64,000 nucleotides of DNA from Halococcus agarilyticus (GTDB lineage Archaea > Halobacteriota > Halobacteria > Halobacteriales > Halococcaceae), in assembly GCF_000334895.1 (NCBI RefSeq), contig NZ_BAFM01000015.1:36586-100585 (forward strand), in the 5' to 3' direction. Of this stretch, positions 55,153-64,000 are shown piece by piece. The translations under genes and the position numbers were made by a program. The notes under the pieces are model-generated. The model searched no databases and was not told the DNA's origin. It saw only the letters and a list, made by a program, of their open reading frames with translations. The first letter of the stretch is position 1, and every line of letters begins with the position of its first letter.

Positions 55153-55526
55153 CAGCGCTCGAACGAACCACCTCTCGATAGGAACGACGCCACACCCTTT
55201 TCACTCGACTCGAAACCTCGAACCGTCTCTTCGATGGAATTCGAAGCGAACGGCGAACCGGAACTGTCGGTACACATGAGAAACCGCCACCGCATCGCGC
55301 CACACGCCTCCCCAGCCGATTCCTTCGCTTCGTTCGCATACACTCACTCCACTCAGTCATCCCTCGCACGCCGATCCGCGCTCGGTGCTCTCTGTCGTTC
55401 GCACACGAGCGCGAGCGCGCGCCACCGTGTCCCTGTTTCGACACCGTAGACGGGTCCTGACGACAGCACGACCCTTTCGCCGCGCTGGCGTCGCTCATCC
55501 GATTCGCTCGACTGTCCGGTTCGGTG
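55153..55526. repeat. 374-base gene-free gap with degenerate inverted repeats
   Basis: Between the molybdo-enzyme and pstB (convergent) no convincing gene is visible. The middle (about 55300-55440) has Ser/Thr-type triplet-biased, palindrome-rich sequence (for example CGCTTCGTTCG, CACTCACTCCACTCAGTCA, GAGCGCGAGCGCGCGC) similar in style to the repeats at 1637 and 41635 but sharing no long identical block with them. It is probably a decayed non-coding repeat and terminator region. Confidence 0.4.
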
Positions 55527-56432
55527 CTACCCGAACTTCCCGGTGATGTAGTCCTCGACGCGCTGGCTTGCGGGGTTCTCGAAGATCTGGTCGGTGTCGC
55601 CGTACTCGACGAGTTCGCCGCCGGTGAGGAACACGGCGGTCTGGTCGGAGATGCGGGCGGCCTGCTGCATGTTGTGGGTGACGACGACCACCGTGTACTC
55701 CTCGGCGAGGTCCTGGATGAGGTCCTCGATCTTCGCGGTGGCGATCGGGTCGAGCGCGCTCGCGGGCTCGTCCATCAGGATGACCTCGGGACCGACAGCG
55801 AGGCAGCGAGCGATGCAGAGGCGCTGCTGTTGGCCACCCGAGAGTCCGAGCGCGTTGTCGTCGAGCCGGTCTTTCACCTCGTCCCAGATCGCCGCCTGGC
55901 GGAGCGACCGCTCGACGAGTTCGTCCTCGCTCTCGCCGTCGTTCCGACCGAACAGCCGTGCGAGGAGTCCGGTCTCGACGTCACCGTGTTTCCGGGGGCC
56001 GTAGGCGACGTTGTCCCGGATCGACTTCGGGAACGGGTTGGGCTGCTGGAACACCATCCCGACGCGCTTTCTGAGCTCCACGAGGTCGGTGTCGTCGCCG
56101 TAGATCTCCTCGTCGTCGAGCTCGACCGAGCCGTCGACGCTCGCACCCTTGATCCGGTCGTTCATCCGGTTGAGACACCGGAGGAACGTCGACTTTCCAC
56201 AGCCCGAGGGCCCGATCAGCGCGGTCACGCTCTCCTCCGGGATGTCGAGGCTGACGTCGTCGATCGCGTGGTCGTCGCCGTAGTGGACGTTCAGGTTCTC
56301 GACGGCGAGTTTCGTCCGGCCCCCGTGGCCGTACTCGGTCCACGCGGGGTCGATCCGTTCGTCGGTTTCGGCGGTGGTGGTGCGGTCGTTGCGGTCGTCG
56401 CGGTCGTCGGGTTCGGTCTGTGTCGTGCTCAT
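55527..56432 (-). CDS. pstB: Phosphate ABC transporter ATP-binding protein
   Basis: A 301-residue ATPase with a 45-residue acidic N-terminal extension ([18 protein letters not shown]) before the conserved core. It shows Walker [24 protein letters not shown] (the PstB-specific Q-loop), signature [16 protein letters not shown], and Walker [14 protein letters not shown]. The ATG at 56432 overlaps the pstA stop. It energises high-affinity phosphate import. Confidence 0.96.
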   Translation of the reverse strand: MSTTQTEPDDRDDRNDRTTTAETDERIDPAWTEYGHGGRTKLAVENLNVHYGDDHAIDDVSLDIPEESVTALIGPSGCGKSTFLRCLNRMNDRIKGASVDGSVELDDEEIYGDDTDLVELRKRVGMVFQQPNPFPKSIRDNVAYGPRKHGDVETGLLARLFGRNDGESEDELVERSLRQAAIWDEVKDRLDDNALGLSGGQQQRLCIARCLAVGPEVILMDEPASALDPIATAKIEDLIQDLAEEYTVVVVTHNMQQAARISDQTAVFLTGGELVEYGDTDQIFENPASQRVEDYITGKFG

Positions 56433-58060
56433 GCGTCGAGTTTCCTCCGGAAGTACGTTCGTGAGACGATGCCGACGGCGTAGAAGGCCATCACCACCAA
56501 CAGGAGGACGAGGGCCGTCGCCCACGCGAAGCCCTCGGAGACGTCCTGGGCACCCGCCGTGATGGTGGCGAACAGCTGGAGCGGCAGCGCGGTCGCGGGC
56601 TGGGCCAGCGCGTCGGCGTTCACCACGCCGAGCTGGACGAACGGGAACGACGACGTGAACCCGGCCGAGAGGTCGAGCACGTCGGGCCCGTCGGTGGGGA
56701 ACGGTTCGCCGGCGAGCACCAGCAGGATGGGCGCGGTCTCGCCCGCGATCCGGCCGACGCCGAGGATCGAGCCGGTGACGACGCCGGGCATCGCCGCCGG
56801 CAGCACGACGCTCTTGATGGTCTCCCATCGGCTCACCCCGAGCGCGGCGCTCGCATCGCGGTACTCGTCGGGGACGTTGAGCAGCGCCTCGCGGCTGGTG
56901 ATGACCACGAGCGGCAATAGCATGAACCCGAGCACGATCATCCCCGACAGCAGCGTGTTCCGGTTGCCGATCCGTGGGACGAGGAAGGCGAGCCCGAACA
57001 GGCCGTACACGATGCTCGGCGTGCTCCAGAGCCCGTTGGTCGCTACCTCGACCACCGCGGTGGCCCGGCTGCCTTTTGCATATTCGGTCAGGAACACGGC
57101 GGTCCCGACGCCGAGGGGCACCGCGAACGTCACTGCACCGATCACCAGCCAGACGGTGCCGACGATCGCGGGCGCGACCCCGTTGATCGCGTTCGTGATC
57201 GCAAAGCCCTCCATCGCGAACGGCCAGTAGAACCAGAGGATGGGTCCGTGAAATATCACCCACCGATCCCAGACCGGGACCTGGAACCATGTGATCGGGC
57301 CCCAGAACAGTCCGTACCGGATCCCCTCCGTCATCGGTCCCCAACCCCGGATAGCGATGAAGGAAACGAGAACGACGAGCAGCGCGATCATCCCTGCGGC
57401 GTTCGCGCTCACGAGCAGCGACGCGCCGCGCGCCTTGCCCTGGGTGCCGAAGCCCGCGCTCGCCTGGGCCGCGACCCACGCGAGCACCAGGCCGGCGACG
57501 CCGAAGATGACAGGAACAGTCGTCTCGGCAGCGAAGACGACCGAGAGTCCCGCCGGCTGCCACGACCACCCCGAGTCGATGACGCCGGTGAGGACCACGA
57601 GGCTCGCGAACAGCGCGAACCCGCCGCCGGTCGCGGCAAGCCCGAGGTCTTCGCGGGGAACGAGCGCGAGGCCGACGCCGAGCGCCGCGCCGACGAGCCC
57701 GCCGAGCGGCCAGAGCGTCGCGAGGCCGAGCGTCTGTGCGGCCACGAGGCCGCCCGTCACGAAGCCGACGCTCCCGAAGACCGCGGCGACCAGCGCGCCG
57801 GCGGTGTGGTCCGGCTCGGTGTCGAGCGCGCCCGCCGCGGAGGCGATGCCGATACCGACCATTCCGAGCGCCGCGCAGCCGAGAACCCCCGCGAGCAGAT
57901 CGAGGAGGCCGACGCCCCCGATCGATCCGATCGGGAGAACCCCCGCGAACGCGAGCACGCTCACGACCAGCACACAGAGGGCGAGTCCGGCGATCGCGTT
58001 CGCGGCGTACTGGAGCGGGGTCGACGTGCCGCGGGTGAGGGTGGTGGTTCCCGTGGCCAC
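56429..58060 (-). CDS. pstA: Phosphate ABC transporter permease PstA
   Basis: A 543-residue membrane protein, far longer than bacterial PstA (about 300). The N-terminal half (about 1-240) adds about six extra membrane segments. The C-terminal half holds the permease with [39 protein letters not shown] (EAA loop) and the [10 protein letters not shown] motif. The stop overlaps pstB and the start (GTG, 58060) lies just after the pstC stop. The extra domain resembles that of other haloarchaeal PstA proteins; its function is unknown. Confidence 0.92.
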   Translation of the reverse strand: MATGTTTLTRGTSTPLQYAANAIAGLALCVLVVSVLAFAGVLPIGSIGGVGLLDLLAGVLGCAALGMVGIGIASAAGALDTEPDHTAGALVAAVFGSVGFVTGGLVAAQTLGLATLWPLGGLVGAALGVGLALVPREDLGLAATGGGFALFASLVVLTGVIDSGWSWQPAGLSVVFAAETTVPVIFGVAGLVLAWVAAQASAGFGTQGKARGASLLVSANAAGMIALLVVLVSFIAIRGWGPMTEGIRYGLFWGPITWFQVPVWDRWVIFHGPILWFYWPFAMEGFAITNAINGVAPAIVGTVWLVIGAVTFAVPLGVGTAVFLTEYAKGSRATAVVEVATNGLWSTPSIVYGLFGLAFLVPRIGNRNTLLSGMIVLGFMLLPLVVITSREALLNVPDEYRDASAALGVSRWETIKSVVLPAAMPGVVTGSILGVGRIAGETAPILLVLAGEPFPTDGPDVLDLSAGFTSSFPFVQLGVVNADALAQPATALPLQLFATITAGAQDVSEGFAWATALVLLLVVMAFYAVGIVSRTYFRRKLDA

Positions 58061-58061
58061 G

Positions 58062-59117
58062 TTACTCGCCCCCTCCCAGTTTGCGCTGCATCCGGCGCTC
58101 GACGTACTGCGAGCCGAGACTGAGGCCCAAGACGGTGACGAACAGCACGACGCCCGCGGCGAACAGCGCGTTCATGTGGGTGCCGGAGGCGTTGCCGTAC
58201 TGGCTCGCGATCAGGCTGGTGAGCGTGATGGTGTTGCCGAACACGTCGTACAGTGGTTCGGGAAGCTCGGTGATGTTCCCGAGGATCACCACCGCCGCCA
58301 TCGTCTCGCCGACCGCGCGCCCCACGCCGAGGAGGACCGCGGCGGAGACGCCCGAGAACGCGGCGGGCACCGTGACGTCGGTCGTGGTCTGCCAGCCGGT
58401 CGCGCCGAGCGCGAGCGAGCCGTCCTTCATCGGGTCCGGTACGCTCGTGATCGCGTCCTCCGCCACCGAAACCACGGTGGGCAGCGCCATCGCACCGATG
58501 ACGACTCCGACCACGAACAGGCTGCCGAGGGTCGGGAGCGCGAACTCGTCCATCATGAACGGGTTGAGAACGGTGAACCCGATGAACCCGTAGACGATCG
58601 ACGGGATCCCCGCGAGCATCTCGATCGCGGGTTTGAGGAGGCTCCGCGCCCAGTCGGGGGCCATCTCGCTGATGAACACCGCGCCCGCGATCCCGAGCGG
58701 GGCCGCGACCGCGGCCGCGATCAGCGTCGTGATCACCGTGCCCCAGATCATCGGCACGAGCGAGAAGACCTCCTCGCTCGGGGCCCACAGCGTCCCGTTC
58801 GCCTTCGTCAGGGCGTCCAGCCCCATGATCCGGAACGCGGGGAGCGACTTCGCCACGAGGTAGATCGTGATGAGGCCGAGGCCCACCACCGTGGCGACGG
58901 TCGCACAGAGCGCGAGCGTGCGGGCGGTCGTCGCCTCGTCCGTGAGCAACCCGTAGGCCACGACGATCGCGACCGCGGCGAGCGGGTAGGCCGCGAGGCC
59001 GGGCGCGAGGAAGAAGGTTCCGGCCGCGACGATCAGCGCGAGGCCGACGAGCCAGGCCACGTGGCCCGTCCCGCCAACGCCACCGAGCCGTCCCCGGAGT
59101 CCGGTTTCGGTGCTCAT
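58062..59117 (-). CDS. pstC: Phosphate ABC transporter permease PstC
   Basis: A 351-residue permease with about eight membrane segments, the N-terminal ones beyond the core being archaeal additions. The EAA loop DPMKDGSLALGATGWQTTTDVTVPAAFSGV is near 244-273 and the GRAVGETMAAVV motif near 285. The ATG at 59117 overlaps the pstS stop, so pstS-pstC-pstA-pstB form one translationally linked operon. Confidence 0.94.
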   Translation of the reverse strand: MSTETGLRGRLGGVGGTGHVAWLVGLALIVAAGTFFLAPGLAAYPLAAVAIVVAYGLLTDEATTARTLALCATVATVVGLGLITIYLVAKSLPAFRIMGLDALTKANGTLWAPSEEVFSLVPMIWGTVITTLIAAAVAAPLGIAGAVFISEMAPDWARSLLKPAIEMLAGIPSIVYGFIGFTVLNPFMMDEFALPTLGSLFVVGVVIGAMALPTVVSVAEDAITSVPDPMKDGSLALGATGWQTTTDVTVPAAFSGVSAAVLLGVGRAVGETMAAVVILGNITELPEPLYDVFGNTITLTSLIASQYGNASGTHMNALFAAGVVLFVTVLGLSLGSQYVERRMQRKLGGGE

Positions 59118-60199
59118 CGCTGCGGGGCGGGGAGTTTTTCGAGCTGGGTTCGCTGGCGGTCGTCGGTCAGCGCCGAGTAGTTCGCGGCCGTCACGAAGTT
59201 TGTCTGCCCGTAGTCGTGGAGGATCATCCGGAGGAACGCCGCCTCCCGCTCCGAGGTGCCGTCCCAGGTGTAACAGTGGAGGTCGCGCGCGAGCGGATAA
59301 CCGCCCTCGGCGAGGTTCTCGCCCGGCACGTACTCGGTCCCTTCGAACGAGAGCGCGATCGAGGAGACGGAGTCGTCGACGAACGCGAGCGCCATGTACG
59401 CGATCGCGTTGTCGGAGTTCGTGACGATCCCCTTGACCTGCTGGTTCTGCCCCTTCCTGACGTCGACGCCGGGGATCGGCGCGTTCGGGTCGCCGAAGAG
59501 GTTGTTCCGGAAGGCGGTGTCGGTGCCCGACCCCTCCGAGCGCCCGACCGCCTGGATCGCCTTTGTCGGCCCGTCGTAGCCAGGCACGTCGCGCCAGTCC
59601 GTGATCTCGCCGGCGTAGATCGCCTTCAGCGTCTCGGCCGAGATCGTCTCGACGCCCGCCTCGACGATCGCCTCGCTCACGACGATCGGCTGGGCGTCGA
59701 CGCCGACGACGTGGTCGGTGTATTTCGAGAGCTCCTCCGCGGCGAGGTCGGGGAACTCCGCCTTCACCGGCGCGCTCGAGTTCCCGATGTCGATGCGCCC
59801 CTTCCGGAGGTTTTCGAGGCCCGTTCCCGAGTGGCTCAGGTTCACCCGCACCGCGATCGGCGGGGCTTCGCTCTCGGTTGCCTCGAAGCCGTACAGCCCG
59901 GCCCAGTAATCCGCGAGGCGTTTCTCCGTACTGATCCCGTACTCCTCGGGCGTCCAGTACTCCTCGTCGGGGGGTGTAGCGTTCGTCCCCCAGTAGGAGG
60001 CGGCCGTGTCGACGATCGGGTACACCGTCGAGGAACCGCCCGCGCGGAGGGTCGGCGCGTCGACGTCGCCCCCGCCGGACTCGTCGCCGCCGACGCTTCC
60101 CGGTGGCGTCGCACTCGTGCTGATACAACCCGCGAACCCCGCACAGAGCCCGGTTCCGGTCGCCAGGACTGCGCGTCGACTCACAGGACTCTCCTGCAT
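59114..60199 (-). CDS. pstS: Phosphate-binding lipoprotein
   Basis: A 361-residue binding protein. A twin-arginine signal with lipobox AGC (Cys25) is followed by the PstS domain: RAGGSSTVYPIV near 52, IDIGNSSAPVK near 137, and VGRSEGSGTDTAFRNNLF near 213, the phosphate-binding loops. It is the first gene of the operon and is anchored outside the membrane. Its own upstream region contains CTATATAG and other AT-rich elements. Confidence 0.95.
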   Translation of the reverse strand: MQESPVSRRAVLATGTGLCAGFAGCISTSATPPGSVGGDESGGGDVDAPTLRAGGSSTVYPIVDTAASYWGTNATPPDEEYWTPEEYGISTEKRLADYWAGLYGFEATESEAPPIAVRVNLSHSGTGLENLRKGRIDIGNSSAPVKAEFPDLAAEELSKYTDHVVGVDAQPIVVSEAIVEAGVETISAETLKAIYAGEITDWRDVPGYDGPTKAIQAVGRSEGSGTDTAFRNNLFGDPNAPIPGVDVRKGQNQQVKGIVTNSDNAIAYMALAFVDDSVSSIALSFEGTEYVPGENLAEGGYPLARDLHCYTWDGTSEREAAFLRMILHDYGQTNFVTAANYSALTDDRQRTQLEKLPAPQR

Positions 60200-60204
60200 T
60201 GGAA

Positions 60205-60260
60205 CTACGTAGCGATAGGGACGGTAAGTACCCTACTATGAACGCTATATAGACAAACGT
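60205..60260 (-). promoter_or_regulatory. pst operon promoter region
   Basis: On the coding (minus) strand this AT-rich stretch contains a perfect CTATATAG palindrome (60245-60252) and a GTACTTACC element about 27 bases before the pstS ATG. Phosphate control is expected for this operon. The exact TATA element cannot be decided, and no known Pho box was matched. Confidence 0.45.
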
Positions 60261-60349
60261 TCTCACGGAAATCCGGCGGGCCATCGTCGGTGCGATCGAG
60301 CACACGAAAAGCGAACCGCAACACCGGATCGGTGTCCGCAGCGGCCCTT

Positions 60350-61519
60350 TCAGCGGATCGTCGGCGTTTCACCCGCTCCGATGCCCGCGTCGGGTCGCTC
60401 GGGGCGCTGGCCGAGCGTCACCTTGACGGTGCGCCGCTCGCCGCCGCGGAGCACGGTGAGGTCGACGGTCTCGCCTGGCGATGCCTGGAGCGCGAGATAC
60501 GACGAGAGCTGCTGTCGGGTGTCGATGTTCTCACCACCGATCCCGACGACGATGTCGCCGCCGGCCGGCACCACCTCGCCGTCCACCCGCTGGCGGCGCT
60601 CGCTCCCCTGGAGGACACCGTCTGCGGGACCGTCGGGGAGTACCTCGTCGACGTACACGCCGCGCGGCCGGTCGAGCCCGTTCGCCGCGGCGATGGTCGG
60701 CGTGACCGTCGCCAGCGAGACGCCGAGGTAGGCGTGATCGTACTCGCCGTCCTCGATGAGTGCCGGCACGACCCGTTCGACCAGAGCCGCCGAGATGGCA
60801 AAGGCGATGTTCTCGCCACCGCCGGAGTTGATGACGCCGACGACCCGTCCGTCGAGGTTCACGAGCGGTCCCCCCGAGTTGCCGGGGTTGACCGCGGCGT
60901 CGGTCTGGATCGCGTCCGGGATGGTGAACCCGTTCTGGGCGAGGATCGAGCGGTTGACGCCGCTGACGATCCCCGCGGAGGCCGACCCGTCGAAGCGCCC
61001 GAACGGGTTGCCGATCGCGACGACCTCGGTGCCGATGGGTGGTTGGGTGTCGACCAGCGGGAGGGCCGTCGCGTAGTCAGGCCGGTCGTCGACCGCGACG
61101 ACCGCGAGGTCGCTGGAGACGTCCGTGCCGACGACCGACGCCGACCGCCACTCGCCCCGCGAGAACCGGACCTCGATCCCCGTCGCGTCGGCGACGACGT
61201 GCTCGTTCGTTACTATATATCCGTCCCGGTAGACGAACCCCGAGCCCTGGCCGGCCCCCTCGGGAGTGGTCACGTCGAGCAGCACGACCGACTGGATGGT
61301 CGCCCGATAGACCTGCGTGTAGGGGCTCTCGGTTTCGTCCGCGGTGTCGGTGGCGTTCGTCGCGTTCCCGGTCGCGGTCCCGTTCTCCGACCCGGGAGAA
61401 CCGCCGATACCGCTCGTGCCGGTGTCACCCACTGCCTCCGAACATCCCGCGAGTCCACCGGCGAGTACCGCGCCGAGCCCGCCGAGACACCGCCGTCGCG
61501 TCAGTCGTTTCCCGCTCAT
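60350..61519 (-). CDS. HtrA/DegP-type serine protease lipoprotein with PDZ domain
   Basis: A 389-residue extracellular protease. The N-terminus has a twin-arginine-like signal (LTRRRCLGGLGAVLAGG) with lipobox AGC (Cys26) and a Gly/Thr/Asn linker. The trypsin-like domain carries a complete triad, His107 (TNEHVV), Asp137 (SSDLAV) and Ser215 (NPGNSGGP), and a single PDZ domain follows from about 280. It should degrade or refold damaged extracellular proteins. The ATG at 61519 is chosen because upstream residues are not signal-like. Confidence 0.92.
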   Translation of the reverse strand: MSGKRLTRRRCLGGLGAVLAGGLAGCSEAVGDTGTSGIGGSPGSENGTATGNATNATDTADETESPYTQVYRATIQSVVLLDVTTPEGAGQGSGFVYRDGYIVTNEHVVADATGIEVRFSRGEWRSASVVGTDVSSDLAVVAVDDRPDYATALPLVDTQPPIGTEVVAIGNPFGRFDGSASAGIVSGVNRSILAQNGFTIPDAIQTDAAVNPGNSGGPLVNLDGRVVGVINSGGGENIAFAISAALVERVVPALIEDGEYDHAYLGVSLATVTPTIAAANGLDRPRGVYVDEVLPDGPADGVLQGSERRQRVDGEVVPAGGDIVVGIGGENIDTRQQLSSYLALQASPGETVDLTVLRGGERRTVKVTLGQRPERPDAGIGAGETPTIR

Positions 61520-61760
61520 GACGCGCCGATCACGCTCCCGGCGATCGCGTCGGCGCTGGTGGTACTTACAGGACCGGCCGCCTGGTCGGTCGGTTTCGAG
61601 CCGTGTCGTCGGTTTCGTTCCGTCACGACTTGAGGTGCGAGCCACGCCAAAATAGGCACTCCAGCGTGGTTTCAGCGCGTGAAAACACCGGTCGCGTACT
61701 CGGGTCGACGTCTGGCGCGGACGGGGTCGAAACGGGATTCTCGGTCCCGACGGGACCGTT

Positions 61761-62063
61761 TCAGTACCGATGGAGCGAGTAGAACAGCGTCGAGAACCCG
61801 AGGAGGATGAGGGCACCCTGGATCGTCTGTAGCCTGAGCAGCTCCAACCCGTCGAGGACGTACGATCCCTTGACCATGGTCTGATACACGACGACCGTCA
61901 GATTGCCGAGCGTGACGAGGACGAACCCCAGCGCTGCGATCCGGAACGATCGTTCCTGTTCGCGCCGGTAGGCGAGATAGCTGATCGTCGCGAGAACGCT
62001 GCCGATCACGAGGACCAGAAAGTTCGTCGAGAGCGTCGTCCAGAACTCCATTGGCTGGCTCAT
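61761..62063 (-). CDS. 100-residue membrane protein (DUF7521-like)
   Basis: Three hydrophobic helices (about 12-30, 40-60, 75-98) separated by a YLAYRREQERSFRIAA loop. It resembles small haloarchaeal membrane proteins encoded with an HTH gene (DUF7521-type), an assignment I hold tentatively. It is downstream of the 62104 regulator on the same strand, 40 bases away, so probably one operon. Function is unknown. Confidence 0.65.
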   Translation of the reverse strand: MSQPMEFWTTLSTNFLVLVIGSVLATISYLAYRREQERSFRIAALGFVLVTLGNLTVVVYQTMVKGSYVLDGLELLRLQTIQGALILLGFSTLFYSLHRY

Positions 62064-62103
62064 TTGGCTGTCGTGGGTCGACGTGTTGGCGGGTGCTGTG
62101 TCG

Positions 62104-62478
62104 TCATTGGTGGTCAGTCCGTTCAGCGGAGTGTCCCCCGAGATCGCGCCAGAACTCGCCGAACCGGTCGACGATGTCGCGTCTGAGACGAACGCTGGCG
62201 ACGAAGCCGGCCGTTTCGAGGGCGAACTCCAGGGAGTCGAGGTTCGAGACGTACACCGTGTAGTGGTTGCCGTCGGGATCGACCTGCAGGTTCTCCTTGA
62301 GCAAGCCCTGATCGACGAGCGTGTTCACGCGCCGATACACCGTCGGGAGCGAGATGTCACAGCGATCGGCGAACTCTTGGGCCGAGCGGGGTTCGGAGTG
62401 GGCAGCGACGAGGATCTCGCGGGCGTCGTCGCTACAGAGGGCCGCGAACATCGCGTCCGGGTCCCGCTCTTCGCTCAC
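62104..62478 (-). CDS. ArsR-type winged-HTH regulator
   Basis: About 124 residues. The winged helix is at residues 10-75 (ALCSDDAREILVAAHSEPRSAQEFADRCDISLPTVYRRVNTLVDQGLL), then a wing (LQVDPDGNHYTVYVSNL) and C-terminal helices. GTG at 62478 is the preferred start; an upstream TTG at 62505 would overlap the promoter. ATACTTTG near 62505-62512 on the coding strand is the likely TATA element. Targets are unknown, but it may control its membrane-protein neighbour. Confidence 0.75.
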   Translation of the reverse strand: MSEERDPDAMFAALCSDDAREILVAAHSEPRSAQEFADRCDISLPTVYRRVNTLVDQGLLKENLQVDPDGNHYTVYVSNLDSLEFALETAGFVASVRLRRDIVDRFGEFWRDLGGHSAERTDHQ

Positions 62479-62514
62479 GATCGGATGCCACCGGCGGTGG
62501 TGCAAAGTATCTAC

Positions 62515-62670
62515 CTATGGACCGCGCGCCCGCGCTCGTTCCCGCGCCACCTCGGCGATGCCGGCGTTCGCGGCACAGTTCGGACAGGCGAGGACGCGGT
62601 CGTGTTCGTCGGCGAAGACCTGGGCGAACCGTTCGGAAACGTGTCCATGGCAGTGTTCACAGTTGGGCAT
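62515..62670 (-). CDS. 51-residue zinc-finger protein (DUF7563-like)
   Basis: ATG at 62670 opens 51 codons ending at a TAG at 62515. Two CxxC pairs (Cys4, Cys7 in CEHC and Cys29, Cys32 in CPNC) with ERFAQVFADEHDRVLAC between them form a compact treble-clef or rubredoxin-like zinc site, followed by a basic helix (AEVARERARARG). It resembles haloarchaeal DUF7563-type proteins. It ends 36 bases before the divergently read region of the ArsR-type gene on the same strand. Function is unknown. Confidence 0.78.
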   Translation of the reverse strand: MPNCEHCHGHVSERFAQVFADEHDRVLACPNCAANAGIAEVARERARARGP

Positions 62671-62986
62671 TGTCACTCGACGTTCGGGTGGTCGCCGCGG
62701 CGTGATCGTGGTGCTTGAAGGGCCATTCGTGTTCCTCCGTTCGACATCAGTCTGCGGACGCTTTCCCTACGAGGACGTACCCGTTCCGGGGTTGTAAGGC
62801 CGCTCCGTGACTTCAGAAACTGAAAAGACCCCCTCGACCGGTCGGGTTCAGCGTTCGGGAGGTGGCTTCGCCGGGGTCCGTTCGTGACACCGTCAACGGT
62901 CGGCCCTGGTTCGCCCCACGCAGCGAGCGCCGAGGGGACATCCGTGTAGCGACGTTTGCCAGGCTGTCGTGGGGAACGCAGGTCGA
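62671..62986. other. Gene-free spacer before the zinc-finger gene
   Basis: This 316-base stretch between msrB and the small zinc-protein gene (both minus strand) contains no convincing coding frame, no tRNA-like cloverleaf and no strong repeat that I can see. Part of it should hold the promoter of the 62670 gene. Confidence 0.5.
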
Positions 62987-63406
62987 TTACGCTTCTTCGT
63001 CGTCGAACCCGAGCGCCGCGGAGTTGATGCAGTAGCGCTTGCCGGTCGGCTCCGGCCCGTCGTCGAAGACGTGGCCGAGGTGTCCGCCACACTCCGCACA
63101 GACCACTTCCGTCCGATCCATCCCGTGGCTGGTGTCGCGGCGGAGTTCGATGTGCTCGTCGATCGCGTCGGTGAAGCTCGGCCACCCGGTCTCCGAATCG
63201 AACTTGGTGTCCGAACTGAACAGTTCGGTTCCACAGCCCGCACAGAGATAGGTCCCGTCCTCGCTCTGGTCGAGTAGGTCGCCGCTGAACTTGGGTTCGG
63301 TGCCCTGCTCGCGCAGGATCTCGTACTCCTCGTCGGTCAGGACTTCACGCCACTCTTCGTCGGTTTCGGGGATATCGTCCGTCGTGGTCGCTGGTTCGTT
63401 CGACAT
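62987..63406 (-). CDS. msrB: Peptide-methionine (R)-S-oxide reductase
   Basis: A 139-residue cytosolic repair enzyme that reduces methionine-R-sulfoxide. It shows two zinc CxxC pairs (Cys55/58 in CAGC and Cys103/106 in CAEC), the GWPSF substrate segment near 74-78, GHLGHVFDDGP near 108-118, and the catalytic Cys126 in KRYCINSAAL. All family residues are present. It is next to the AT-rich foreign-looking segment. Confidence 0.96.
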   Translation of the reverse strand: MSNEPATTTDDIPETDEEWREVLTDEEYEILREQGTEPKFSGDLLDQSEDGTYLCAGCGTELFSSDTKFDSETGWPSFTDAIDEHIELRRDTSHGMDRTEVVCAECGGHLGHVFDDGPEPTGKRYCINSAALGFDDEEA

Positions 63407-63466
63407 GCCTCAACAGAGGGGTCCGACGCTTTTGTGGCTTCCGACCTTTCGTCTGGTTCTGAGCAA

Positions 63467-64000
63467 TTATTCAATTTCGATTTCGTTGACTTTGGTTAAT
63501 AATATATAGTATGTAAGATGCATAAGGGACAGACAAACAGGTTCATAGTCATCTTGGTCAAAAGGACTAGGGGTATGTGGGCCGCTACGCGTATGGAAAA
63601 AGTGATTGAGTTGATGTCTTATTACCACAAATAGCTTAATATAGCCCTCCGGATTTTTCTCCTTGCCATAAAAATCAAAGAACGGTTCAAGTCCGTCGCC
63701 AATCGATTCTATCGAAGTATTGAAACCAGTCTCCGCAGCTCGCATTAATTCGTCATTTTCCAAATATATTGATTCAACGTTCGTATGTTCCCCCTCCGAA
63801 TAGAATCCTTCAAGTATGAAATAGAAGTTGGTGTATGCATTTACATAATCAAATTCGTCCAGAAATATCATTCCTTTTCGAAAGAATGCCAGTGGGACTT
63901 TGAGGTCTTCGACTAGGTCCCAGTCAAAGCCCTGAAGATCGAAACTCCAAACATGGGGTGTCTCCGATCTCGATCTCTCGAGATCAACTTTCCTTACCTC
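63467..64000 (-). CDS. Partial AT-rich gene of unknown function, cut by the window edge
   Basis: The minus-strand frame ending at 63467 is open all the way to 64000, so at least 177 C-terminal codons are present and the start lies outside. The internal ATG at 63871 is not necessarily the start: the upstream codons (WSFDLQGFDWDLVEDLKV) continue in frame with good protein character. The DNA is visibly AT-rich, unlike the rest of the window. An R-HQLN-H sequence (codons near 63602-63619) matches the Rx4-6H pattern of HEPN nucleases or toxins, but a single motif is weak. Likely acquired by transfer. Confidence 0.6.
   Translation of the reverse strand, partial: EVRKVDLERSRSETPHVWSFDLQGFDWDLVEDLKVPLAFFRKGMIFLDEFDYVNAYTNFYFILEGFYSEGEHTNVESIYLENDELMRAAETGFNTSIESIGDGLEPFFDFYGKEKNPEGYIKLFVVIRHQLNHFFHTRSGPHTPSPFDQDDYEPVCLSLMHLTYYILLTKVNEIEIE

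Noticed and set aside
55240..55450. Possible short gene starting MEFEANGEPELSVHMRN
   Set aside because: After about 15 reasonable residues the frame runs through palindromic repeat sequence (Ser/Thr/Ala-rich) and does not resemble a protein.

Overview
The window is a piece of a haloarchaeal (class Halobacteria) chromosome. The evidence is high GC with strong G/C third positions, strongly acidic proteins, TATA-like boxes 28-32 bases upstream of many starts (the pattern of leaderless archaeal transcripts), twin-arginine lipoprotein signals, and archaeal families (DacZ diadenylate cyclase, TrmB, a PhoU with an AbrB-like N-terminus, a DUF1931 histone-like protein, a PGF-CTERM tail). The genus cannot be fixed from the sequence. 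It is mostly compact chromosomal sequence; only the last 0.5 kb is clearly AT-rich and looks foreign. I found no rRNA, tRNA, CRISPR array or intact insertion sequence.

Layout. 0-6.5 kb: dacZ with an MscS-type channel, a hexapeptide acyltransferase, purD, a frameshifted small gene, and two membrane proteins of unknown role. 6.7-12.9 kb: manganese catalase, hypotheticals, a large DUF255 thioredoxin-like protein, a thioredoxin, cysteine synthase and an SdpI-like membrane protein. 12.9-20 kb: a sulfur-handling cluster with two rhodanese/metallo-beta-lactamase proteins, a methyltransferase, DUF302, DsrE2, TusA, two half-size YeeE/YedE sulfur transporters, DUF2270 and a cysteine-bearing HTH regulator. 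Several promoters there carry palindromes. 20-25.9 kb: CinA-type protein, NAD kinase-like protein, PhoU-like regulator, surface lipoprotein, LEA2 protein and tiny membrane or DNA-binding proteins. 25.9-36 kb: a glucan utilisation locus with an ABC importer (two permeases, Tat lipoprotein, ATPase), GH15, GH13 and a TrmB regulator. 36-45 kb: nitrilase family, two aldehyde dehydrogenases, a RIO-like kinase, acyl-CoA dehydrogenase, and a PQQ sugar dehydrogenase with a cupredoxin domain. 45-55 kb: molybdenum cofactor genes (moaA, mobA) beside a formate dehydrogenase-like complex (NuoF-like, Fe-S subunit, catalytic subunit) and a second catalytic paralogue. 55-60 kb: pstSCAB phosphate importer. 60-64 kb: HtrA-type protease, HTH/membrane pair, a 51-residue zinc protein, msrB, and a truncated AT-rich gene at the edge.

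How the genes work together. The sulfur proteins form a plausible persulfide relay: uptake by the YeeE halves, transfer through TusA, DsrE2 and possibly DUF302 cysteines, and oxidation or transfer by the rhodanese/MBL proteins. The likely control is the HTH protein at the end of the cluster. In the glucan locus, imported oligosaccharide would be hydrolysed by the cytosolic GH15/GH13 enzymes, with TrmB as sensor. The Moco genes would supply the two molybdo-enzymes. In the NuoF-like subunit the usual FMN/NADH motifs are degenerate, so the electron acceptor may not be NAD.

The most unusual items are that degenerate NuoF, the operator-like palindromes and three-cysteine regulator in the sulfur cluster, small translationally coupled open frames at three gene junctions, a dispersed intergenic repeat seen twice, and the AT-rich partial gene with a HEPN-like Rx4H motif.
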